38,903 nucleotides of DNA from Polynucleobacter sp. (GCF_018500155.2 NZ_JAHBAK020000072.1:1-38903); one strand, 5' to 3'. Positions 1 to 9,727 are shown, counted from the first letter of the stretch. A program made the numbers and translations. Notes: generated by a model not told the origin, from the sequence alone.

Positions 1-1348
1 AAATTGGATGCTACCCCACTGCTTTAAGAATGAGGGCAACTATATTGTGAGCCTGGCAAACGTGACGCGTTGGTTAGGTGAACAAGCGGAAGCACTCGGC
101 GTTGAAATTTTTCCCGGCTTTCCAGCAGCAGAAATTTTGTATAACGACCAAGGCGCCGTCTGCGGTGTAATTACTGGCTCTATGGGGCTGGACAAAGAAG
201 GCAATCCTACCGATCAGTTCCAATTAGGCATGGAACTGCGAGGAAAGTACACCTTGTTTGCCGAAGGTGCACGCGGTCATCTAGGTAAGCAACTCATTGC
301 TAAATTCGATTTAGATAAAGATTCCGATCCCCAAAGCTACGGTATAGGCATTAAAGAGTTATGGGAAGTGGAACCTTCAAAGAGCAAACCAGGGCTAGTG
401 GTTCATACTGCCGGCTGGCCACTAGAGAGTGACACCTACGGTGGCTCATTTCTATATCACTTGGGTGATAACAAGGTTGCAGTAGGTTTAGTAGTCGGTC
501 TTTCATACAAGAATCCCTATCTTTCTCCTTTTGAAGAGTTTCAACGCTATAAGTTACATCCTAAGATTCGAGAAACTTTTGAAGGTGGCAAGCGACTGGC
601 CTATGGCGCACGTGCATTGACTGCAGGCGGATTAAATAGCTTGCCTAAAACTGTTTTTCCAGGTGGCGCCCTGATAGGCTGCGACGCAGGCTTCTTAAAT
701 GCATCACGCATCAAAGGCAGCCACGCTGCTATTAAGACCGGCATGCTTGCTGCACAGGCAGCAGTAGCTGCCCTCAATGACAATCGCTCAACTGATGTAC
801 TAGATGGCTATCCAAACGCCTTCAAAAATAGTTGGCTCTACACCGAACTTAATCAAGCGCGCAATTTCAAAGCATGGATGTCCAAAGGACTTTACCTTGG
901 TACCGTGATGGTGGGACTTGAACAAAAGGTATTGGGCGGAAATGTTCCATGGACAGTTCACCTTAAACATGCTGATCATGAATGCCTTGAGCCGGCAGCA
1001 CAACATAAACCCATCGAGTATCCAAAGCCTGACGGCAAAATTAGTTTTGATCGCCTCTCCTCGGTATTCATTTCCAATACCAACCACGCTGAGAATCAAC
1101 CGATCCATTTAACCCTCAAGGATGCCGCCATTCCGGTAAGCCTGAATCTCAAAACGTATGCTGGTCCAGAGCAACGCTACTGCCCTGCTGGTGTTTATGA
1201 GTATGTAGAAACCGATGGCAAACCACGCTTACAAATTAATTCACAAAACTGCGTACATTGCAAAACGTGTGACATTAAAGATCCTAGTCAAAACATTGTG
1301 TGGGTTACGCCCGAAGGCGGTGGCGGACCCAACTATGGAGCCATGTAA
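1..1348 (+). CDS. Electron transfer flavoprotein-ubiquinone oxidoreductase (C-terminal part)
   Basis: The reading frame is already open at the left edge, so the start and the N-terminal FAD-binding region lie outside the window; about 448 of the usual 550 or so residues are visible. This inner-membrane-associated enzyme passes electrons from reduced ETF (acyl-CoA dehydrogenase acceptor) to ubiquinone. The C-terminus carries the ferredoxin-like 4Fe-4S site: a Cys in RYCPAGVYEY, then the cluster NCVHCKTCDIKDP, and the family-typical ending with GGGGPNYGAM. The visible internal segments (GIGIKELWEV, GCDAGFLNASRIKGSHAAIKTG) are typical of the family. The acyl-CoA dehydrogenase at 5714 would feed this pathway. 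The identification is firm; only the missing start is uncertain. Confidence 0.96.
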   Translation, partial: NWMLPHCFKNEGNYIVSLANVTRWLGEQAEALGVEIFPGFPAAEILYNDQGAVCGVITGSMGLDKEGNPTDQFQLGMELRGKYTLFAEGARGHLGKQLIAKFDLDKDSDPQSYGIGIKELWEVEPSKSKPGLVVHTAGWPLESDTYGGSFLYHLGDNKVAVGLVVGLSYKNPYLSPFEEFQRYKLHPKIRETFEGGKRLAYGARALTAGGLNSLPKTVFPGGALIGCDAGFLNASRIKGSHAAIKTGMLAAQAAVAALNDNRSTDVLDGYPNAFKNSWLYTELNQARNFKAWMSKGLYLGTVMVGLEQKVLGGNVPWTVHLKHADHECLEPAAQHKPIEYPKPDGKISFDRLSSVFISNTNHAENQPIHLTLKDAAIPVSLNLKTYAGPEQRYCPAGVYEYVETDGKPRLQINSQNCVHCKTCDIKDPSQNIVWVTPEGGGGPNYGAM

Positions 1349-1351
1349 ATC

Positions 1352-1741
1352 ATGATGTTATTGCACACTATGCTGCGTGTAGGTGATCTTACGCGCTCTA
1401 TTGATTTTTATACCAAGGTTTTGGGTATGAATCTCTTACGCACCACCGATCGTCCTGAACAAAAGTATTCCCTGGCTTTTTTAGGATATGGCAAAGGTAA
1501 TGCTGATGGTCAAGCTGAGCTGGAATTAACGTATAACTATGGTGTTCATTCTTATGACTTGGGAAGTGCCTATGGTCATATTGCGATCGGGGTTCCCGAT
1601 GTTTATGCCGCTTGCGACAGAATCAAAGCAGCAGGCGGCAATGTCACACGCGCAGCGGGTCCCGTTGCCGGTGGTGACACCATCATTGCTTTTGTTACTG
1701 ATCCAGATGGTTACAAAATTGAACTGATTCAACGTTCATAG
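1352..1741 (+). CDS. gloA: Lactoylglutathione lyase (glyoxalase I)
   Basis: This cytoplasmic enzyme converts the methylglyoxal-glutathione hemithioacetal to S-lactoylglutathione. The 129-residue length is normal for bacterial GlxI. The four metal ligands expected from the E. coli enzyme are in place: His5 (LLHTMLRV), Glu58 (LELTYNYG), His76 (YGHIAIG) and Glu124 (YKIELIQ). The Ni-type bacterial form is likely because no insertions typical of Zn-dependent enzymes are seen. Two ATG codons are adjacent (1352 and 1355); a GGAG about ten bases upstream does not separate them. The stop codon overlaps the GTG start of the next gene by one base, so the two are probably translationally coupled. Confidence 0.95.
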   Translation: MMLLHTMLRVGDLTRSIDFYTKVLGMNLLRTTDRPEQKYSLAFLGYGKGNADGQAELELTYNYGVHSYDLGSAYGHIAIGVPDVYAACDRIKAAGGNVTRAAGPVAGGDTIIAFVTDPDGYKIELIQRS

Positions 1742-2913
1742 TGACAGAGCCAGATATACAACAAGTAGTTATCCTCGATCGCATTACCGATGTTTCTAGC
1801 ATGGAATGGAATGCCCTCCTTCCTGCAGATGCCAACCCATTCTTAAGGCATGAATTTTTAAGCGCACTAGAAGAAACGGGCTGTGTGGGTGGCAATACAG
1901 GCTGGCAAATTGCACACCTCGCCTTAAAAAACCACGGTCAGCTCATCGGCGCAGTGCCTCTCTATCTAAAGCAACATTCATACGGTGAATTTGTCTTTGA
2001 TTGGTCTTGGGCGCAAGCATATGAACAACAGGGCATGCACTATTACCCAAAAATACTGTGCGCCATTCCTTTTACCCCTGTGCAAGGGCCGCGTCTACTG
2101 TGCTCCTCGCAACATGATGGCGATAACATCAGGAGGATCTTAGTCAATAGCTTGAAAAGTCTGATATCAGATAACAACCTCTCATCTGCACATATTTTGT
2201 TTCCCATAAAGAGTGAGATAGAAATACTCAAAACAGAAGGATTTCTATTGCGGGACTCCGTTCAGTTTCATTGGAAAAACCATAACTTTCAGAGCTTTGA
2301 ACATTTTTTGTCTGCGCTCACCATGAAGCGTCGTAAAAATATTCGTAGAGAGCGAGAGCAAGTTTCCCGTGAAGGCATTACCTTTCGCCACGTTTCAGGC
2401 GTAAATTCAAGCGCAGAGGATTGGGAGTTCTTTTTTTCCTGCTATCAAAGAACGTATATAGAACATCATTCAAGTCCATATTTAAATAAGGCGTTCTTTG
2501 CTTTATGGGTAGAACGCATGCCAGAAACCTTACATCTGATCATTGCGGAGCGCCACACCACCCCTATTGCCTCCTCATTGCTAGTAGTCGATCAATCCAA
2601 CTCAAAAGCCTATGGCAGATATTGGGGTGCGCTTGACCGTGTAGCATGCTTGCACTTTGAAACAGCCTACTATCAGGCTATTGAATATTGCATTGCAGAG
2701 GGCATTCACACTTTTGAAGGGGGCGCTCAAGGCGAGCATAAGATGGCTCGAGGCTTTCTCCCCGAAACCATTCAATCTGCTCACTGGATAAATGACCCAA
2801 GATTTTCTAGGGCTATAGAACACTTTTTAGAACGAGAGCATCAAGGCATCGGCGCTTATGTAGATGAACTTGCTGAGCACAGTCCACTGAAATCGACTAA
2901 AGTATCCACATGA
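1741..2913 (+). CDS. GNAT-fold acyltransferase-like protein (COG3146 / DUF482 type)
   Basis: A 390-residue soluble protein with no signal peptide or membrane segment. It resembles the COG3146 family, related to FemAB/GNAT acyltransferases. Supporting segments are NPFLRHEFLSALEETGCV near the N-terminus, the basic stretch LTMKRRKNIRRERE in the middle (about 195-210) and GRYWGAL...LHFETAYYQAIEYCIAEGI...EGGAQGEHKMARGF towards the C-terminus. The substrate is unknown. The start is GTG and overlaps the gloA stop by one base; the end overlaps the DUF1289 gene by four bases (ATGA). This makes a tight gloA-acyltransferase-DUF1289 unit. The family assignment is good, but a biochemical role cannot be given. 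Confidence 0.85.
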   Translation: MTEPDIQQVVILDRITDVSSMEWNALLPADANPFLRHEFLSALEETGCVGGNTGWQIAHLALKNHGQLIGAVPLYLKQHSYGEFVFDWSWAQAYEQQGMHYYPKILCAIPFTPVQGPRLLCSSQHDGDNIRRILVNSLKSLISDNNLSSAHILFPIKSEIEILKTEGFLLRDSVQFHWKNHNFQSFEHFLSALTMKRRKNIRREREQVSREGITFRHVSGVNSSAEDWEFFFSCYQRTYIEHHSSPYLNKAFFALWVERMPETLHLIIAERHTTPIASSLLVVDQSNSKAYGRYWGALDRVACLHFETAYYQAIEYCIAEGIHTFEGGAQGEHKMARGFLPETIQSAHWINDPRFSRAIEHFLEREHQGIGAYVDELAEHSPLKSTKVST

Positions 2914-3179
2914 CATCAGGAAGCAATCGCATTGATCCCGACTTACCATTTCAAGATGGATCAAATTCTCTTTCCACCGGAGACAACGAGTCCGACTCAC
3001 CCTGTATTGGCGTTTGCACCACTCTCTATGATGAGATCTGTCAGGGTTGCGGTCGCACCCTCAATGAGGTGAGTAATTGGGTCTTTTTCTCGGATGAAGA
3101 AAAGGCAGTTGTCTGGAAGCGAATTCGCGCTGAAGGAACTGCTACACGTTTTCAGCGCCAAGCCAAAGAAACCAAATAA
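2910..3179 (+). CDS. DUF1289 domain-containing small protein
   Basis: An 89-residue protein. The core (about residues 30-73) has the DUF1289 pattern: SPCIGVC, then CQGCGRTLNEVSNW and an acidic/aromatic stretch before VWKRI. The four cysteines (two in CIGVC, two in CQGC) suggest binding of a metal or iron-sulfur cluster; this is inference, as the family is uncharacterised to my knowledge. The start codon overlaps the stop of the preceding acyltransferase gene (ATGA). The gene converges on the ABC-F gene 16 bases downstream. Confidence 0.85.
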   Translation: MTSGSNRIDPDLPFQDGSNSLSTGDNESDSPCIGVCTTLYDEICQGCGRTLNEVSNWVFFSDEEKAVVWKRIRAEGTATRFQRQAKETK

Positions 3180-3195
3180 TATTTGCTTAGCTGAC

Positions 3196-4803
3196 TTAGC
3201 CAGCTAATTCTTGACTTCGCAAATATTCTTCGTAAGTACCTGAATAATCAGCAACCGTTCCATCCATCTTCACCTCCAAGATGCGATTGGCCAATGCAGA
3301 CACAAATTCACGATCATGGGAAACAAAGATCAGAGTGCCTTCAAATTTCTCAAGCGCAATTTGCAAGCTCTCGATCGACTCCATATCCATGTGATTGGTG
3401 GGCTCGTCCATTGCCAAAACATTATGCTTTTGGAGCATCAACTTACCCCAAATCATGCGACCTTTTTCGCCACCCGATAGCACTTTTACCGACTTACCAA
3501 TCTCATCACCCGAAAATAGTAAACGACCTAAGGTGCCACGTACCACTTGATCATCATCACCAGTGTTGCGCCAAGTGCTCATCCACTCCATCAGTGTTTC
3601 ATCTTTAGCAAATAACTCGGTATTGTCTTGCGGCATCACCCCTACATTAGCGTTTTCGGCCCATTTGACATCACCGCTATCGGCGGGAATACCATCAAAA
3701 CGTTTGCTCAAAATTGTTTTTAGAAGGGTTGTCTTACCTGCCCCGTTTTGACCAATAATCGCAATCTTCTCGCCCGCACGAATTCCCAACTTCAAGTTTT
3801 TAAAGATGGTGCGGTCATAGGCTTTGGTAAGTGCATTACATTCCACCGCCATGTTGTGCAATTTTTTCTCGTAATCAAATCGAATAAAGGGGTTTTGACG
3901 AGAAGAAGGCTTAATCTCCGCTATCTCAATTTTTTCTAATTGGCGCTGACGAGATGTTGCTTGACGCGCTTTAGATGCATTTGCAGAGAAGCGACTAACG
4001 AATGCCTGCAATTCAGCAATTTTTTCCTTAGCTTTAGCATTGGAAGCTAACTGCTGTGCTCTTGCTTGGGTCGAAGCCAACATATACGAATCATAGTTAC
4101 CTGGATAGACCTTTAAAGTTCCATAGTCCATGTCTGCCATATGGGTGCAGACTTCATTGAGAAAGTGACGATCGTGGGAAATGATCACAATAGTGCTATT
4201 GAATTGATTGAGCACTTCTTCAAGCCAATGAATCGAGTGAATATCCAAGTTGTTGGTTGGCTCGTCGAGCAATAGTACATCAGGATCTGAAAATAAAGCC
4301 TGAGCAAGCAATACGCGCAACTTCCAACCTGGAGCAACGTTACTCATGGGGCCGTTGTGCTGTTCAATCGGTATACCAATTCCTAACAGCAACTCACCAG
4401 CTTTTGCTTCTGCGGTATAGCCGCCGTATTCGGCATACTTACCCTCGAGCTCTGCTGCTTTCATGTAGTCTTCGTCAGTAGCATCAGGGTTTGCGTAGAT
4501 GGCATCGCGCTCTTGCGCAGCCTTCCACATCTCTTCATGGCCCATCATCACGACATCTAGTACACGAACATCTTCATAAGCAAATTGGTCCTGACGCAAT
4601 TTACCAAGACGTATACCTGGATCTAAACTCACGTTTCCACTAGAGGGCTCTAATTCCCCGCCGAGGATTTTCATGAAGGTGGATTTACCGCAACCGTTTG
4701 CTCCGATTAAGCCATAACGATTACCACCGCCAAACTTTACGGAAATATTTTCAAACAGGGGTTTTGCCCCAAATTGCATGGTGATATTAGATGCGGACAG
4801 CAC
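3196..4803 (-). CDS. ybiT: ABC-F family ATPase, YbiT type
   Basis: A 535-residue protein with two ABC domains and no membrane segments, so a ribosome-associated ABC-F factor rather than a transporter. Domain 1 has Walker [10 protein letters not shown] (about 34-42), a degenerate signature ([15 protein letters not shown]) and Walker [12 protein letters not shown]. Domain 2 has GQNGAGKTT, the signature LSGGEKGRM and [11 protein letters not shown]. The inter-domain linker [19 protein letters not shown] matches YbiT, as do the degenerate first signature and length (E. coli YbiT is about 530). The start is GTG. Its cellular role is presumed to be resolving stalled translation states. It is separated from yhhQ by about 108 bases with a strong hairpin. 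Confidence 0.92.
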   Translation of the reverse strand: MLSASNITMQFGAKPLFENISVKFGGGNRYGLIGANGCGKSTFMKILGGELEPSSGNVSLDPGIRLGKLRQDQFAYEDVRVLDVVMMGHEEMWKAAQERDAIYANPDATDEDYMKAAELEGKYAEYGGYTAEAKAGELLLGIGIPIEQHNGPMSNVAPGWKLRVLLAQALFSDPDVLLLDEPTNNLDIHSIHWLEEVLNQFNSTIVIISHDRHFLNEVCTHMADMDYGTLKVYPGNYDSYMLASTQARAQQLASNAKAKEKIAELQAFVSRFSANASKARQATSRQRQLEKIEIAEIKPSSRQNPFIRFDYEKKLHNMAVECNALTKAYDRTIFKNLKLGIRAGEKIAIIGQNGAGKTTLLKTILSKRFDGIPADSGDVKWAENANVGVMPQDNTELFAKDETLMEWMSTWRNTGDDDQVVRGTLGRLLFSGDEIGKSVKVLSGGEKGRMIWGKLMLQKHNVLAMDEPTNHMDMESIESLQIALEKFEGTLIFVSHDREFVSALANRILEVKMDGTVADYSGTYEEYLRSQELAG

Positions 4804-4840
4804 GAGTGTTTCTAGCTTTCTGAAATAAATTCGACAGATT

Positions 4841-4856
4841 CCCCCAGAATTGGGGG
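4841..4856. repeat. Inverted repeat between yhhQ and the ABC-F gene
   Basis: CCCCCA (4841-4846) and TGGGGG (4851-4856) flank a four-base loop GAAT. On the minus strand this lies after yhhQ and before the ABC-F start. No T-run follows on either strand, so I do not call it a terminator; it could be an RNA-stabilising or attenuating hairpin. Confidence 0.4.
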
Positions 4857-4911
4857 CTAAGCCTGCTATTTTAACGGTTTCGTGTTGGGAAATGCCTAAA
4901 TTGGAAGCGCT

Positions 4912-5655
4912 TTAGACTTTGACCCGAAATGGCGTGAAATTGGTGTGAATATCGTAGTAATCTTCGTTCTCTTTGCGCTTTAGGTAGTTCACGATCCAAT
5001 ACGTCAAGGGCGTTGCCAACACCTCCCAGGAGGTTTTCAGTGCATATTGCGCTAAAGCTACTTGAAAAATTTCATGGGTAGGCCAAATTCCATAAAAAGC
5101 CAACATATAAAAGAGTGAGGAATCTACCAGCTCACCTACTGCGGTTGACCCAATAGTGCGCATCCATAAATAGCGACCATGTGTCCATATTTTCATCTTG
5201 GCTAAGGTAAAACTATTAGCAAAACTACCGCACCAAAAAGAAAACATAGAAGCTAATGCAATCCGCCAAGAGTTCCCAAAAACCGTTTCTAGTCCATGTT
5301 GATAATTAGCCATATAAGCACCTGGTGCTACTGGCAGAGCAATCACAATTTGCGCCATGATGGCTGCAAAGGCTAAGGCAGCAAATCCTGCCCATACCGC
5401 CCTGCGATCATATGCATATCCGTACACTTCGGTCAGGATGTCGCCGAAAAAGTAAGCAATCGGAAAAAACAGAATGCCGCCACCAAACACGAGCTCTCCA
5501 AAGTAAGGCAACGTGATGACGGCAGCTTTGCCCGCACCAATAAAGTTAGAGCAAAGCAATACCACCACAAAGGCTGCCAAAATCAGGTCGTAATAACGAT
5601 GGTGACGTCGCAGGTGATTCATATGCCCAGAAAAATGGATAATAGACAAAAGCAT
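4912..5655 (-). CDS. yhhQ: Queuosine precursor transporter (VUT family)
   Basis: A 247-residue polytopic inner-membrane protein of the vitamin-uptake-like family; YhhQ imports queuosine precursors (preQ0/preQ1) in E. coli. Supporting features are about six hydrophobic segments, the motif FFPIAYFFGDILTEVYGYAYDRRAVW (first half of the protein) and the acidic/aromatic segment VGELVDSSLFYMLAF. AGGAAA seven bases upstream supports the ATG at 5655; a second Met at codon 12 is possible. The C-terminus is cytoplasmic and basic. No preQ1 riboswitch is recognisable in the 37 bases before the divergent gcdH gene. Confidence 0.9.
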   Translation of the reverse strand: MLLSIIHFSGHMNHLRRHHRYYDLILAAFVVVLLCSNFIGAGKAAVITLPYFGELVFGGGILFFPIAYFFGDILTEVYGYAYDRRAVWAGFAALAFAAIMAQIVIALPVAPGAYMANYQHGLETVFGNSWRIALASMFSFWCGSFANSFTLAKMKIWTHGRYLWMRTIGSTAVGELVDSSLFYMLAFYGIWPTHEIFQVALAQYALKTSWEVLATPLTYWIVNYLKRKENEDYYDIHTNFTPFRVKV

Positions 5656-5713
5656 ATCTGCTTTCCTGAATTAACGTCAAAGGAAGGCAAAATTGATCTA
5701 TAGGATGATGAAT

Positions 5714-6892
5714 ATGAGCAAAGCCAGTTTTAATTGGGAAGACCCCCTCCTGTTAGACACTCAATTAACAGAAGAGGAGCGCATGGTACGTGATGCGGCC
5801 GCTGAGTATGCGCAAGGCAAATTGATGCCACGCATCCTAGATGCTTACAGAAATGAAACGACTGATCCAGCCATCTTTCGCGAAATGGGTGAACTTGGCC
5901 TGTTAGGTATTACTATTCCCGAGCAATACGGCGGTGCCAATCTGAACTACGTCTCTTATGGGTTAATTGCCCGTGAAATTGAACGTGTGGACTCCGGTTA
6001 TCGCTCCATGATGAGCGTGCAATCTTCTTTAGTCATGGTTCCTATTAATGAATTTGGCAGTGAAGCACAGAAGCAAAAATATCTCCCCAAACTCGCTACC
6101 GGCCAGTGGATCGGCTGCTTTGGGTTAACAGAGCCAAATTATGGCTCTGATGCTGGAGGCATGATTACGCGCGCCAAGAAAGTTCCCGGTGGATTTTTGC
6201 TAACGGGATCAAAAATGTGGATCTCTAACGCACCGATTGCCGATGTCTTTGTGGTTTGGGCAAAAAATGATGAGGGCATCATTCGCGGATATATTCTTGA
6301 AAAAGGGATGAAGGGTCTAAGCGCACCCAAGATTAGTGGCAAGATGGGTCTTCGCGCATCCATTACAGGTGAAATTGTCATGGATGAGGTATTTGTTCCA
6401 GATGAAAATGAATTCCCTGAAATCACCGGCCTTAAAGGTCCTTTCACCTGCCTCAATTCTGCTCGCTATGGTATTTCTTGGGGTACTTTAGGTGCTGCCG
6501 AATGGTGCTGGCACGCTGCGCGCCAATACACCCTTGATCGCAAACAATTTGGCAAACCCTTAGCAGCAAATCAGCTCATACAAAAGAAATTGGCTGATAT
6601 GCAAACTGAAATTGCCCTCGCATTGCAGGGCTGTTTGCGTTTAGGCCGCATGAAAGATGAAGGTATTGCCGCTCCTGAAATTACCTCCATCATGAAACGT
6701 AACTCGTGCGGCAAGTCACTTGAAATTGCACGCATGGCGCGTGACATGCACGGTGGCAACGGCATTTCTGATGAGTACGGTGTTGTACGTCACATGATGA
6801 ATCTCGAAGTGGTGAATACTTATGAGGGAACACATGACATTCATGCCCTTATTTTAGGGCGAGCTCAGACCGGAATCCAGGCGTTTAGCTAA
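5714..6892 (+). CDS. gcdH: Acyl-CoA dehydrogenase, probably glutaryl-CoA dehydrogenase
   Basis: An FAD enzyme that oxidatively decarboxylates glutaryl-CoA to crotonyl-CoA in lysine, tryptophan and glutarate breakdown and hands electrons to [17 protein letters not shown] carries the Arg that in human GCDH binds the substrate gamma-carboxylate. [13 protein letters not shown] is the FAD-site motif and [10 protein letters not shown] holds the catalytic Glu. Near the C-terminus [16 protein letters not shown] is typical. I prefer the ATG at 5714 (MSKASF..., AGGA eight bases upstream); ATGs at 5705 and 5708 and a TTG at 5693, which has a good GGAAGG, remain possible. The gene end overlaps the convergent mnmH stop by four bases. 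Confidence 0.92.
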   Translation: MSKASFNWEDPLLLDTQLTEEERMVRDAAAEYAQGKLMPRILDAYRNETTDPAIFREMGELGLLGITIPEQYGGANLNYVSYGLIAREIERVDSGYRSMMSVQSSLVMVPINEFGSEAQKQKYLPKLATGQWIGCFGLTEPNYGSDAGGMITRAKKVPGGFLLTGSKMWISNAPIADVFVVWAKNDEGIIRGYILEKGMKGLSAPKISGKMGLRASITGEIVMDEVFVPDENEFPEITGLKGPFTCLNSARYGISWGTLGAAEWCWHAARQYTLDRKQFGKPLAANQLIQKKLADMQTEIALALQGCLRLGRMKDEGIAAPEITSIMKRNSCGKSLEIARMARDMHGGNGISDEYGVVRHMMNLEVVNTYEGTHDIHALILGRAQTGIQAFS

Positions 6893-7965
6893 ACGCGCAT
6901 TTTTTCTACGATCGCCTTTGCAACATCAGCAAAAGCTGCATCACTGTCGTTTTCTAGCTGAACAAAGTGTTCCTGCTTGTACCGGGGGAAATTTCGTACG
7001 ATTGAGGATTGGTATGAGGGGTCGTAGTGCTTCATGAGCAACTCTTCTACCAATTGAGGAAACTGACCACCATCAATCGCCTCACTCCATTGAGCAATTT
7101 GCACTTTGCCATAATGTGCTGTTAATAGCGCCAGCTTTTTCTTGAAGTTATCGGTATCTTTTAAAAAGTGATCGTACTCGCGCAACAGCCATGCCACACG
7201 CGTTTGAGTACTCGATCTCAGCTCTATACATGCACCATTGCGAATCTTTTCCATGAGAGCATCAGGCACATGAACGCCGCCCACTTTCTTGCTTTCAGAT
7301 TCAACTAGAACCGGCTTGGCTGGATCAAGGCATCGAAGCACATTCCAGAGGGCCGTTTCAAAACCTTTTTGGGTAGGTTGCTCAATATTGGGTTCATTCC
7401 CCAATACAGAACCTCTATGGATGGCTAATGCCTCCAAATCAAGCACTTGCGCACCTAAGCCTTGAGCCTCACGAAGAACTCGCGTCTTTCCACTGCCCGT
7501 CATTCCACAGACTACTAGAAATGAAAATTGGGATGCTGCAGTATTCAAGCCGTCGATCACTGTGCGTCGAAAGCCTTGATAACCACCCTCCAATTGCATT
7601 GCTTTCCAGCCAATGCGATTCAAAATATGGGTAAAAGCACCACTGCGTTCTCCGCCACGCCAGCAATAAATTAATGGGCGCCATTCGCGCGGCATCTCAA
7701 GTAGATGCTGCTCAAGATGATCAGCGATATTGCGTGATACTAGTGCTGCGCCTAGTTTCTTAGCGGCAAACGGAGAAACTTGTTTATACAAGGTACCAAT
7801 CTGTGCACGTTCCTCATTATTGAGGACAGGAAAATTAACGGCGCCAGGTATATGGTCTAAGGCAAATTCTGCGGGTGATCTAACATCAATCACCAAATCA
7901 AATCGATCTAATTCAGAAGTAAATTGATCAAGCCTGAGAATATGAGGATTGCTAGGTTGCATCAC
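6889..7965 (-). CDS. mnmH: tRNA 2-selenouridine synthase
   Basis: A 358-residue protein that replaces the sulfur of 2-thiouridine-34 in tRNA with selenium via a geranylated intermediate (MnmH/SelU/YbbB). The N-terminal rhodanese domain (about 18-140) has DVRSPAEF and the catalytic Cys101 in [10 protein letters not shown]. The C-terminal P-loop domain begins with GMTGSGKT (154-161). Length and domain order match the family. Its presence implies a selenophosphate synthase (SelD) elsewhere in the genome. The 3' end overlaps the convergent gcdH gene by four bases. The thioesterase gene begins six bases beyond its start and is unrelated in function. Confidence 0.94.
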   Translation of the reverse strand: MMQPSNPHILRLDQFTSELDRFDLVIDVRSPAEFALDHIPGAVNFPVLNNEERAQIGTLYKQVSPFAAKKLGAALVSRNIADHLEQHLLEMPREWRPLIYCWRGGERSGAFTHILNRIGWKAMQLEGGYQGFRRTVIDGLNTAASQFSFLVVCGMTGSGKTRVLREAQGLGAQVLDLEALAIHRGSVLGNEPNIEQPTQKGFETALWNVLRCLDPAKPVLVESESKKVGGVHVPDALMEKIRNGACIELRSSTQTRVAWLLREYDHFLKDTDNFKKKLALLTAHYGKVQIAQWSEAIDGGQFPQLVEELLMKHYDPSYQSSIVRNFPRYKQEHFVQLENDSDAAFADVAKAIVEKMRV

Positions 7966-7971
7966 GCAGCG

Positions 7972-8391
7972 TTAGCGAATTTTTTGCAAAATATCTTCGG
8001 GCCATGGTGCCGAAGTGCTAGTAGCAAGATCTGCCCACACCATGGTGGCACCGCCTATCGCAACCTCTTCGTCTGGCGCAGTGGTGAGTGCCATGCTAGT
8101 AAACACATCCATGCTGGTGCGGCCAATAGCACCAATGGAGGTTTTTAAAATCAGATTGCCTGGGTATGACACTTGTTTATAAAAATTACAAAAGCCATTG
8201 ATCATCACCATGGTTTCTTGACCAAGCGCTACTTGGTAGCCTAATGAAGTAATCCATTCCACACGCGCTTGTTCCATAAAACGAAAATACACCGTGTTAT
8301 TGAGGTGACCGTATGCATCCATATCACCCCAACGAATAGGCGCAATCATTTCATGAACAAGTCTGCGTTCCTTAGGGATATCGATACGCAT
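7972..8391 (-). CDS. Acyl-CoA thioesterase, hotdog fold (4HBT-like)
   Basis: A 139-residue cytoplasmic protein of the YbgC/4-hydroxybenzoyl-CoA thioesterase group. The diagnostic segment is RWGDMDAYGHLNNTVYFRF (about 20-38), which contains the catalytic Asp and the His-Asn-Asn turn, followed by EQARVEWI. Length is normal for a single hotdog domain. The substrate is not predictable; it is likely a short- or medium-chain acyl-CoA. It lies six bases downstream of no other gene on its strand except mnmH beyond it, so it may be cotranscribed with mnmH. Confidence 0.88.
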   Translation of the reverse strand: MRIDIPKERRLVHEMIAPIRWGDMDAYGHLNNTVYFRFMEQARVEWITSLGYQVALGQETMVMINGFCNFYKQVSYPGNLILKTSIGAIGRTSMDVFTSMALTTAPDEEVAIGGATMVWADLATSTSAPWPEDILQKIR

Positions 8392-8419
8392 AACGTGTAG
8401 TAATGGTGTATTTTAAAAA

Positions 8420-8764
8420 TTACTTCACTTGCAGTGCAAGTTGATAAAGATTGGTTGAGCGAGCACCAGAACGACAAAATGCCAAGATGGGGCCAGGCAT
8501 CGTTTTTAATAAGCGCGCCATTTCAACAACTTGCTCAGGCGTAAATGCACCTGGAACAACAGGCAAATAAGCATAATTTAAGCCTAGCTTTTCTGCTTCC
8601 ACTTGAATATCAGAATTCTTTGGTTGATCAGGACCACCCTCACCATCAGGACGGTTATTGATGACACTTTTATATCCTTGCTGAGCAATCTCTTTAAGTT
8701 GTGCGGGACCAATCTGGCCTAGCGTTCCAAATTGGTCATTGTGACAAGTGATAGGAAGACTCAT
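8420..8764 (-). CDS. DUF442 / TIGR01244 sulfurtransferase-like protein
   Basis: A small phosphatase-fold domain related to rhodaneses, which also forms the N-terminal half of Blh (beta-lactamase-hydrolase-like) persulfide dioxygenases in BigR operons. The active-site loop is FCRSGARSTN with the Cys followed by Arg (CX5R-type pattern); INNRPDGEGGPDQ earlier is also typical. I choose the ATG at 8764 (114 residues) because AAGAGAG precedes it; an ATG at 8803 adds 13 residues but has no ribosome site. Here the domain stands alone, not fused to a metallo-beta-lactamase. It lies 66 bases from the YeeE/YedE pair, suggesting that it belongs to the sulfur island. Confidence 0.8.
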   Translation of the reverse strand: MSLPITCHNDQFGTLGQIGPAQLKEIAQQGYKSVINNRPDGEGGPDQPKNSDIQVEAEKLGLNYAYLPVVPGAFTPEQVVEMARLLKTMPGPILAFCRSGARSTNLYQLALQVK

Positions 8765-8830
8765 TTGACTCTCTTTTTGAAATAGATTTTTAATAAAACG
8801 CATGTCATTCTAAATTATGTTGATACATGA

Positions 8831-9259
8831 TTACTTATGTGCACTAAAGAAGCGATTACATATCACGATGCCAAATAGCATTGCCAATATGAATGCTAAC
8901 GCCTTTATATGCCCTGACCCAAGAGCAACAATCGCCGGACCAGGACAGATGCCTGCAATTCCCCATCCAATGCCAAATATGAAACTACCAACAACCAATG
9001 GCTTATTAATATCCTTACCTTTAGGAATCTGCATGGCATTACCAAAAAATGCTTTACTTTTATTGTTTGCAATGTAGAAACCAGCCAACCCAACCAATAT
9101 TGCTCCTAGCATTACAAAAATTAAGGATGGATCCCACGGACCAGCAAGATCAAGAAATCCTAAAACCTTTTGAGGATTGCTCATTCCTGAAATAATCAGG
9201 CCAAAACCAAATAACAATCCAATGAGATACTGACTGAGCAAACCAAAGTGTTTTTTCAT
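8831..9259 (-). CDS. YeeE/YedE family membrane protein (split pair, second half; DUF6691-like)
   Basis: A 142-residue inner-membrane protein with about four hydrophobic helices. It is one half of a two-gene YeeE/YedE (sulfur transport) unit, resembling PmpB. GFGLIISGMSNPQKVLGFLDL at the N-terminus and WGIAGICPGPAIVALGSG (Cys near residue 105) match the family's re-entrant-loop motifs that carry thiosulfate in TsuA-type proteins. The start lies one base from the stop of the partner at 9261, so the halves are coupled. The substrate is probably thiosulfate or a related sulfur species, inferred from family and context. Confidence 0.87.
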   Translation of the reverse strand: MKKHFGLLSQYLIGLLFGFGLIISGMSNPQKVLGFLDLAGPWDPSLIFVMLGAILVGLAGFYIANNKSKAFFGNAMQIPKGKDINKPLVVGSFIFGIGWGIAGICPGPAIVALGSGHIKALAFILAMLFGIVICNRFFSAHK

Positions 9260-9260
9260 G

Positions 9261-9698
9261 CTAACCCCCTATTACATGGCGGATAACAAATACAGTTAAA
9301 AATCCAGCACTCATAAATGCTAGAGTCGCAACCAATGAGCGAGGCGACAAACGAGAGAGTCCACAAATTCCGTGCCCACTTGTACAGCCAGAACTATATT
9401 GGGCGCCAAAACCAACTAAAACCCCCGCCAAGAGGATAGCCAACCAATTGGTATCAATCTCCACAATGGGCCGTAAACCCAACATCAGAGCCGCCCATAT
9501 TGGGGCACTTACTAGGCCCAATATTAAGGCGATGCGCCAATCACGATCACCTTCTTTTGGTGGCAATAGGCCGGCAACGATTCCACTAATCCCCAAAATA
9601 CGTCCGTGCAATAGCACGTATAGCGCTGTTGCAATGCCCAATAGAATTCCCCCTAGCAGGGATGGAATAGGTGTAAAAGAGAGCCAATCAATTTGCAT
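9261..9698 (-). CDS. YeeE/YedE family membrane protein (split pair, first half)
   Basis: A 145-residue inner-membrane protein with about four hydrophobic helices, the partner of the gene at 8831 and PmpA-like. The key loop is GAQYSSGCTSGHGICGLSRLSPRS (about 100-123) with two cysteines; GCTSG is typical of this half. A Gly-rich N-terminal helix (SLLGGILLGIATALYVLLHGRILG) matches the family. It sits 29 bases downstream of a full-length YeeE/YedE gene. The cluster position after the sox genes argues for transport of a sox substrate. There is no convincing ribosome site, so translation may depend on coupling. Confidence 0.87.
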   Translation of the reverse strand: MQIDWLSFTPIPSLLGGILLGIATALYVLLHGRILGISGIVAGLLPPKEGDRDWRIALILGLVSAPIWAALMLGLRPIVEIDTNWLAILLAGVLVGFGAQYSSGCTSGHGICGLSRLSPRSLVATLAFMSAGFLTVFVIRHVIGG

Positions 9699-9727
9699 GA
9701 GAACAATCAGGGAGTATGGATGAATTC

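Noticed and set aside
3187..3207. TTAGCTG/CAGCTAA repeat as a terminator between DUF1289 and ABC-F genes
   Set aside because: It overlaps the ABC-F stop codon, has a long loop and no T-run on either strand.
3547..3560. TTGATCATCATCAC as another FNR-like box
   Set aside because: It lies inside the ABC-F coding sequence, far from any start, and is best explained as coding DNA.
5656..5692. Possible preQ1 riboswitch upstream of yhhQ
   Set aside because: The gap to the divergent gcdH region is short and has no recognisable preQ1 aptamer pattern.
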